DNA of 64,000 bases from Natronococcus pandeyae (GTDB lineage: Archaea > Halobacteriota > Halobacteria > Halobacteriales > Natrialbaceae): the NCBI RefSeq assembly GCF_008122205.1, contig NZ_PHNJ01000019.1:28494-92493 (forward strand). Direction: 5' to 3'. Each line of letters opens with the position of its first letter. Within the stretch, counting starts at the first letter, position 1. Positions 59,488-64,000 of the stretch are shown here, piece after piece. The notes below the pieces were generated by a model. The model was not told the DNA's origin, did not search any database, and saw only the letters and a list, made by a program, of their open reading frames with translations. Made by a program: the position numbers and the translations under genes.

Positions 59488-62400
59488 TTACGTATCGTGA
59501 TCGCTCGTGGCCGGCAGCGTAACCGAGAACGTCGATCCCTCGCCGGGCTCGGAGTCGACCCAGATCTCGCCGCCGTGGCGTTCGACGATTCGCTCGCAGA
59601 GCGCGAGCCCGATGCCGGTGCCGTCGTACTCCTCGCGGCTGTGGAGCCGATTGAACACCTCGAAGATGCGGTCTTGCTCGTCGGGCTCGATACCGATCCC
59701 TTCGTCACGGACCGAGAGGACCCACGCCGGCCCGTCGTTCTCCGCGGCGGTGCCGCTTCGTTCCGAGGCGCGTAGCGCCTCGCGCCGCTCGGCCGACACG
59801 TGAATCCGCGGGGGCTCCTCGCCGCTGTACGTGATGGCGTTCTCGAGCAGGTTCTGAAACACCTGGTGAAGCTGGTTGGCGTCTCCTTCGACACGCGGGA
59901 GATCCTCGGCAGTAATCGTCGCGTCGCTCGTCTCGATTTTGAGTTGCAGATCCTCACGGACGTCTGCGAGGACGTCCTCGAGATCGACCGACTCGAAGGG
60001 GTCGCCACGCGTCTCGACGCGAGAGTATTCGAGAAGCGACGCGACCATCTCGCGCATCCGGTCGGCGCCGTCGACGGCGAACCCGAGGAACTCCTGGCCG
60101 TCCTTGTCGAGTTCGTCTTCGTACCGGTGTTCGAGGAGCTGGAGGTAGCTCGAGACCATCCGCAGCGGCTCCTGGAGGTCGTGAGAGGCGGCGTGGGCGA
60201 AGTGCTCGAGGCGCTCGTTGGACTTCTCGAGTTGGCGCTCGTACCGCCGACGGTCGGTAACGTCCTGGACGACGAGCATCCCGGCGATGATCTCGTCGGC
60301 CGCGTTCCTGACGGGGAGAGTGTAGGCGTGCAGGTAGCGATCGTGGAACTCGACCTGGAAGGTGTTCGACTCGCCGTCCAGTGCGGACTGGAAGTACGGT
60401 TCGATCTCGTCGACGAGGTCGTGGGGGTAGAGTTCGTAGACGCTGTTTCCGATCCGCTCTTCCGGTGTGACCCCGACTTCCTCGAGAAGTTGTCCGCCGA
60501 CGGCGGTGTACTCTAGGTCGTCGTCGAACAGTCCCACGGCGCCCTTGGGGAAGTTCTCGACGAGGGTCCGGTAACGGCGCTCGCTCTCCGCGAGCGCCCG
60601 TTCGCGCTCCTTGCGGTCGCTGATATCGCGGACGACGCCGACCCGGTGCCAGTCGCCGTCGTCGTCGGGGACCGGCGCGAACGTCGCCTCGATCGGGCGC
60701 GGGTCGCCGCTGGCGGTCCGGATCTCGGTCTCTATCGACGGCTGCTCGAGGCGGCCCACGACCGTCTCCTCGTGTAACCCCTCGACCTCCTCGATCACGT
60801 CCTCGTCGACGATCATCGACGCGTCCGCGCCGACGAGTTCGTCCCGATCGTAGCCGAGCATTTCCGTGTACCGCTCGTTGACCATCCTGAAGGTTCCGTC
60901 CTCGCCGACCACGTAGACCCCGTCGTTGACCGACTCGACGATCGCCTCGAACCGCTTGAGGTGGCGTTCGTACTCGTGGCGCTCGGTGACGTCCTGGGAC
61001 ATTCCCATAGCGGCGAACACCGCGCCGTCCTCGTCCCGGACCGGAACGAAGTGAAACTGGTAGACGCTGCCGTCGATCGTTTCCTCGAACGAGGTGGTCT
61101 CGCCGTCGAGTGCGGCTTCGTAGCGTGAGACGATTAGATCCGCCAGTTCCTCCGGCAGCGCGTCACGAACCGGGGACCCTTCGATATCCTCGCTCGTTAG
61201 GTCCGGGATCGCCGCGGCTGTGCCGCCGAAGGTGACGTAGCGGAGGTCCTCGTCGACCAGCGCGACCGCACCGTTAGGGACGTTCTCGACGAGCGTCCTG
61301 TATCGGCGTTCGGACTTCTCGAGCGCCCGTTCGCGCTTCTTGTGGTCGGTGACGTCCCGAAAGTACACCGAGACGCCGGTCTCCGAGGGATAGACGGTCG
61401 CCTCCACCCAGAATTCGAGCGGCTCGTAGTAGAGTTCGTAGCTCTGGGTCTCCTTCGTCTCCATCGCCGTGTGGAACGCGTCCCAGACGTCGTCGATCTC
61501 GGCGGCCTCGGGGTACAGCTCCCAGAGTTTCTCACCGAGCAGTTCGTCCGCTGGCGCCTGAAGCAACTCCTCGGCGCGCTCGTTGACGTGCGTGAATCGC
61601 CACTGATCGTCGAGCGCGTAGAAAGCGTCGGTGACGCGTCCGAGAATCTCCTCGAGTTCGCTCTTCAGGTCTCGCTGTTCGGTGACGTCCTGAAACGCGA
61701 ACACGGCCCGCTCCAGATCGCCGTCATCGGTCCACTGCGGCGCGCCGTTGACGGAGATCCAGACGTGTTCGCCGGACGGCCGACGCAGACCGACGACCTG
61801 GTCGTAGATGGCCTCCCCCTGCGAGACCACGCGATCGAAGGGGGCCTCCCCGGCCCCGAGTGACTCGCCGTCCTCGCCGACGAGGTCCCAGCGAGGATCG
61901 TCGTGGGCGTACTCGTCGATCTCCTCGCGGGAGCGTCCGAGGATCTCCTCGGCGCGCTCGTTCGCGAACGTCAGTTCGCCGTCCGTATTGACGACCGTGA
62001 TCCCGACGGGGCTCGTCTCCACGATTCCCTCGACGAGGTCGTACTCCGTTTGGTGTCCGTTCTCCGATCGACGACGATCGGTGATCTCTTCGAGCACGAA
62101 GACGGCGCCGTCGAGTTCTTCGTTCTCGGTCCACTGGGGCGCGCCGTCGACCGACAGCCAGACGCGCTCGCCGGAGGGACGACGAACGCCGACGGTCTGG
62201 TCGGAGACCGTCTCCGCGCGATCGAGTACGTGGCTAAACGGAAGCGCGGCCGCCTCGAGTCGATCGCCCTCCTCGTCGACGGGGTTCCAGCGAGATGGTT
62301 CCCGAAAGAACTCGCCGAGTCCGTCGCCGGAGCACCCGAAGATGGCTTCGGTGCGCTCGTTCACGAACGTCAGTTCGCCGCCGGCGTCGACGACCGCGAT

Positions 62401-62523
62401 TCCGTCATCGACGGCGTCCACCAGCGCCCGATACCGCTGGAGCGTTTTTGGATCCCCCGCGGCGTCCCAGAACGCCCGGTCGGTTTCCCCCGCTCGCCTG
62501 TTCATATTGTTGAAAAGAACCAC
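59488..62523 (-). CDS. Multi-PAS sensor histidine kinase
   Basis: A 1011-residue soluble kinase. Six PAS domains in series (about residues 25-150, 155-275, 280-400, 405-520, 525-645, 650-765) are recognised by repeats such as DGIAVVDAGGELTFVNERTE and DGVYVVGEDGTFRMVNERYT. Then HisKA with the phospho-His in HFAHAASHDLQEPLRMVSSY, and HATPase_c with QVFQNLLENAITYS, RDEGIGIEPDEQDRIFE and GTGIGLALCERIVE. No membrane segment, so it senses internal signals such as redox or light. No response regulator is adjacent. It is next to the HTH_10 regulator gene, the only plausible nearby partner. Confidence 0.92.
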   Translation of the reverse strand: MVLFNNMNRRAGETDRAFWDAAGDPKTLQRYRALVDAVDDGIAVVDAGGELTFVNERTEAIFGCSGDGLGEFFREPSRWNPVDEEGDRLEAAALPFSHVLDRAETVSDQTVGVRRPSGERVWLSVDGAPQWTENEELDGAVFVLEEITDRRRSENGHQTEYDLVEGIVETSPVGITVVNTDGELTFANERAEEILGRSREEIDEYAHDDPRWDLVGEDGESLGAGEAPFDRVVSQGEAIYDQVVGLRRPSGEHVWISVNGAPQWTDDGDLERAVFAFQDVTEQRDLKSELEEILGRVTDAFYALDDQWRFTHVNERAEELLQAPADELLGEKLWELYPEAAEIDDVWDAFHTAMETKETQSYELYYEPLEFWVEATVYPSETGVSVYFRDVTDHKKRERALEKSERRYRTLVENVPNGAVALVDEDLRYVTFGGTAAAIPDLTSEDIEGSPVRDALPEELADLIVSRYEAALDGETTSFEETIDGSVYQFHFVPVRDEDGAVFAAMGMSQDVTERHEYERHLKRFEAIVESVNDGVYVVGEDGTFRMVNERYTEMLGYDRDELVGADASMIVDEDVIEEVEGLHEETVVGRLEQPSIETEIRTASGDPRPIEATFAPVPDDDGDWHRVGVVRDISDRKERERALAESERRYRTLVENFPKGAVGLFDDDLEYTAVGGQLLEEVGVTPEERIGNSVYELYPHDLVDEIEPYFQSALDGESNTFQVEFHDRYLHAYTLPVRNAADEIIAGMLVVQDVTDRRRYERQLEKSNERLEHFAHAASHDLQEPLRMVSSYLQLLEHRYEDELDKDGQEFLGFAVDGADRMREMVASLLEYSRVETRGDPFESVDLEDVLADVREDLQLKIETSDATITAEDLPRVEGDANQLHQVFQNLLENAITYSGEEPPRIHVSAERREALRASERSGTAAENDGPAWVLSVRDEGIGIEPDEQDRIFEVFNRLHSREEYDGTGIGLALCERIVERHGGEIWVDSEPGEGSTFSVTLPATSDHDT

Positions 62524-62756
62524 GGATTGAATAAGCTGACGGACGATTTGCGGCAGATGTCCGCATCGAGAGCGAAACTAAAAATTGGAACAAGATATCA
62601 GAATTTTTATAGTAAGGCGGGCGAACGGTCCGGACGAGGCACCACTGGCCCTCGTCTCGAGTCGATTTCGCTACAAAAAACGGTTCGGGTTGTGGTATCC
62701 GAAGAGATGACAGTAGTTGTTCAGTAAACGGGGAGAAGACCCACGGCCGTCGGGGC

Positions 62757-63416
62757 TCAGGTCTCGAGCAGCGGTTCCGCGTCGGCGATAACGAGGCCGT
62801 CGACAAACTGTTTGACAATCGCCTCTTCAGCGCGGTGAAGCGTCTCGCTACACGTCGATTTCGCGATGCCGAGGTGGTCCGCGAGTTCGGTCAACGAACA
62901 CCGCCGCGGCGTGTCGTAGTACCCCTGTTCGACGGCGGCGACGACGAGTTCCTGCTGGCGCTGAGAGAGGAGTTGATTGTCGTGTAACTGTTCCTGCAGG
63001 GACTCGATGCGGTACTGGAGCCCGAACTGCGAGAGTTGTTCGGCGAACTGTGAGAGGTGTTTTCGAGAGCCCGTCGCCTCGATCGTCGCCTCTCCGTCCT
63101 GGATTTCGACCGGGAGTTCGATCGGCATCCCCGAATCGCGCGAGGAAAAGAGCAGGAGTGGCATCGTCGTCTCGAAGTGGACCGTCGCCTCGTCCTCGCT
63201 CCGCTGAACGAGCGACAGGTCGACGATCTGCGAATGCTCGTCCATCTCCTCGAGAATAGTCACGGTGTCCGAACCGGTTATGCGAACCAGTGCGAATCCG
63301 GAATCGGTGCCGGGTACGGCGGCGATAACCTGAAACGTCGCCTCCGGATGGGCGGTAGAAAGCTGCTGGATCCACACGTTCTCGGGAAGCGTGACTGCGA
63401 GCGTTGCCTGCGCCAT
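62757..63416 (-). CDS. HTH_10 (Bat-type) transcription regulator
   Basis: A 219-residue protein. The N-terminal about 150 residues are a beta-rich sensor-like domain; the C-terminal part is HTH_10 (LSQRQQELVVAAVEQGYYDT; LTELADHLGIAKSTCSETLH; RAEEAIVKQF). It is upstream of, and on the same strand as, the six-PAS kinase, with a 233-nt gap, so they might be functionally linked. An AT-rich region precedes the kinase. The target genes are unknown. Confidence 0.82.
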   Translation of the reverse strand: MAQATLAVTLPENVWIQQLSTAHPEATFQVIAAVPGTDSGFALVRITGSDTVTILEEMDEHSQIVDLSLVQRSEDEATVHFETTMPLLLFSSRDSGMPIELPVEIQDGEATIEATGSRKHLSQFAEQLSQFGLQYRIESLQEQLHDNQLLSQRQQELVVAAVEQGYYDTPRRCSLTELADHLGIAKSTCSETLHRAEEAIVKQFVDGLVIADAEPLLET

Positions 63417-63561
63417 ACGAACACGTTCGTCCGGAGCACATTAATTAACCAGTCTAAAAGCCCCCGGGTGGGAATCAGCGAAAGTGTTTCAGTGGTCAGG
63501 GATTGCTCGAGTCCTCTCGACGGCTCGGCCGGTTGTGTCGGATCCGCTCGAAATCCTCCTC

Positions 63562-63583
63562 TTCAGGCGTAGTTTCGCCTGAA
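63562..63583. terminator. Hairpin TTCAGGCG-TAGTTT-CGCCTGAA
   Basis: A perfect 8-bp stem with a 6-nt loop followed by A-rich sequence (AAAAAG). It is in the 287-nt gap between the HTH_10 gene (which reads away from it) and the partial transposase. As neither flanking gene ends right here, it may be a terminator for the transposase transcript or an operator. Confidence 0.4.
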
Positions 63584-63648
63584 AAAGCGGTTACGTAGGA
63601 GTACGAACCGACCGCTGCACCTGTTATCAGCTACTGATGATGGTGGCG

Positions 63649-63671
63649 GAGTCGTACTGAATACACAGCGT
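63649..63671. mobile_element. IS-end-like sequence near transposase stop
   Basis: GAGTCGTACTGAATACACAG lies 33-55 nt from the transposase stop, on its downstream side. It is the reference copy for the similar sequences at 52508 and 59402. The exact inverted repeat cannot be confirmed because the other end lies outside the window. Confidence 0.4.
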
Positions 63672-63703
63672 GGGGCTTGTTTAGACGCATGAGATCAGTG
63701 GTG

Positions 63704-64000
63704 TTAGAGCCTCACAGCTTGCTCGATGTTTCTGACGGCGGCCTTTAGGACGAGTTCTCTGAACTGGCCAAACCACGTTCTGGCTCGCAACGTCTCGCCG
63801 AACCGATGTTTCAGGGCGAAGAAAATCGCTTCAACGATTGACCGGCGGTGATACACGTTCTCGTCATGGCGAGCGTTGTGCGCTTTGTCAAGTCCGTAGA
63901 ACTCACGATGTTTGATTACCGGGCGGATGCCAGCGTCTTTGAGTTCGTGCCGCAGCGCGTCCCAGTCGTAGCTTTTGTCGGCGGTGATCGTGGTCAGCTG
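63704..64000 (-). mobile_element. IS5-type (DDE) transposase, C-terminal part, cut by window edge
   Basis: 98 residues are visible in a frame open to the window edge: TTITADKSYDWDALRHELKD, then IKHREFYGLDKAHNARHDEN, YHRRSIVEAIFFALKHRFGE, LRARTWFGQFRELVLKAAVR. The D-K-x-Y-D block and the final E (in HRRSIVEAIF, the DDE Glu with K/R 6-7 residues later) are typical of IS5/ISH transposases. The N-terminal part and other end are outside. It appears intact in the visible part. It marks an insertion at the right border of the patchwork region. Confidence 0.8.

Overview
The window is from a haloarchaeon (class Halobacteria; a Natrialbales-type genome is plausible but unproven). The DNA is GC-rich. 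Encoded proteins are strongly acidic with few lysines. Many genes have TATA-like boxes about 25-30 nt before the start codon, which suggests leaderless transcripts. Bat/HTH_10 regulators, a FolC-FolP fusion, tiny CxxC zinc-ribbon proteins and a halocin-C8-like gene are all haloarchaeal traits. I saw no rRNA, tRNA or CRISPR array.

Region 1 (1-10.7 kb) is catabolic. A lactate-racemase-like (LarA-fold) gene converges on an IclR regulator, and a divergent SDR-cupin-FAH operon has ATGA overlaps. Two 15-bp inverted repeats of the same design (TTCC[A/G]C-N3-G[T/C]GGAA) lie in the regulator/operon intergenic region and are good operator candidates. A threonine-synthase-like enzyme, a deaminase, an HpcH/HpaI aldolase, a second SDR and a DUF892 ferritin-like protein follow. 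A VOC/glyoxalase gene here is broken by a stop codon.

Region 2 (12-39.5 kb) is the main functional block: a tetrahydrofolate-based one-carbon and methyl-catabolism island. It holds a dimethylglycine/sarcosine-dehydrogenase-like flavoprotein with its electron acceptors EtfB and EtfA, a FolC-FolP fusion, formate-THF ligase (Fhs), a BCCT transporter, FolD next to threonine/serine dehydratase, a DmdA-like THF methyltransferase, a MetF-like reductase, serine acetyltransferase, an APC permease, an alcohol dehydrogenase, an aldehyde dehydrogenase, and a second FolD with altered active-site residues. Together they could import a methylated osmolyte, move its methyl groups to THF, oxidise them to formate with ATP recovery, and use the glycine/serine produced.

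Region 3 (39.7-47.5 kb) holds regulators and small proteins: a Bat-type regulator with two tandem HTH_10 halves, a winged-helix regulator, another HTH_10 regulator preceded by duplicated hairpins, two related mini zinc ribbons, and a MoaD/ThiS-like protein ending in Cys-Cys rather than Gly-Gly. It also contains a halocin-C8-type precursor with a 10-cysteine C-terminal domain. Its N-terminal part carries a nonsense codon and a one-base frameshift. A tiny membrane protein that could confer immunity lies 13 nt downstream.

Region 4 (47.5-64 kb) is a patchwork of intact genes and relics. Intact genes include a Tat-lipoprotein sugar dehydrogenase, a cupin, a methyltransferase, a saccharopine-dehydrogenase-like oxidoreductase, two overlapping [2Fe-2S] ferredoxins, a carotenoid oxygenase, a six-PAS histidine kinase and an HTH_10 regulator. 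An IS1341-type TnpB lacks the usual second RuvC acidic residue. Decayed genes include DUF2249, an alpha/beta hydrolase, Orc1/Cdc6, norB (nitric oxide reductase) and a TorD-like chaperone. They suggest erosion of an anaerobic-respiration locus and of an old replicon or mobile element. The window ends inside an IS5-type transposase.
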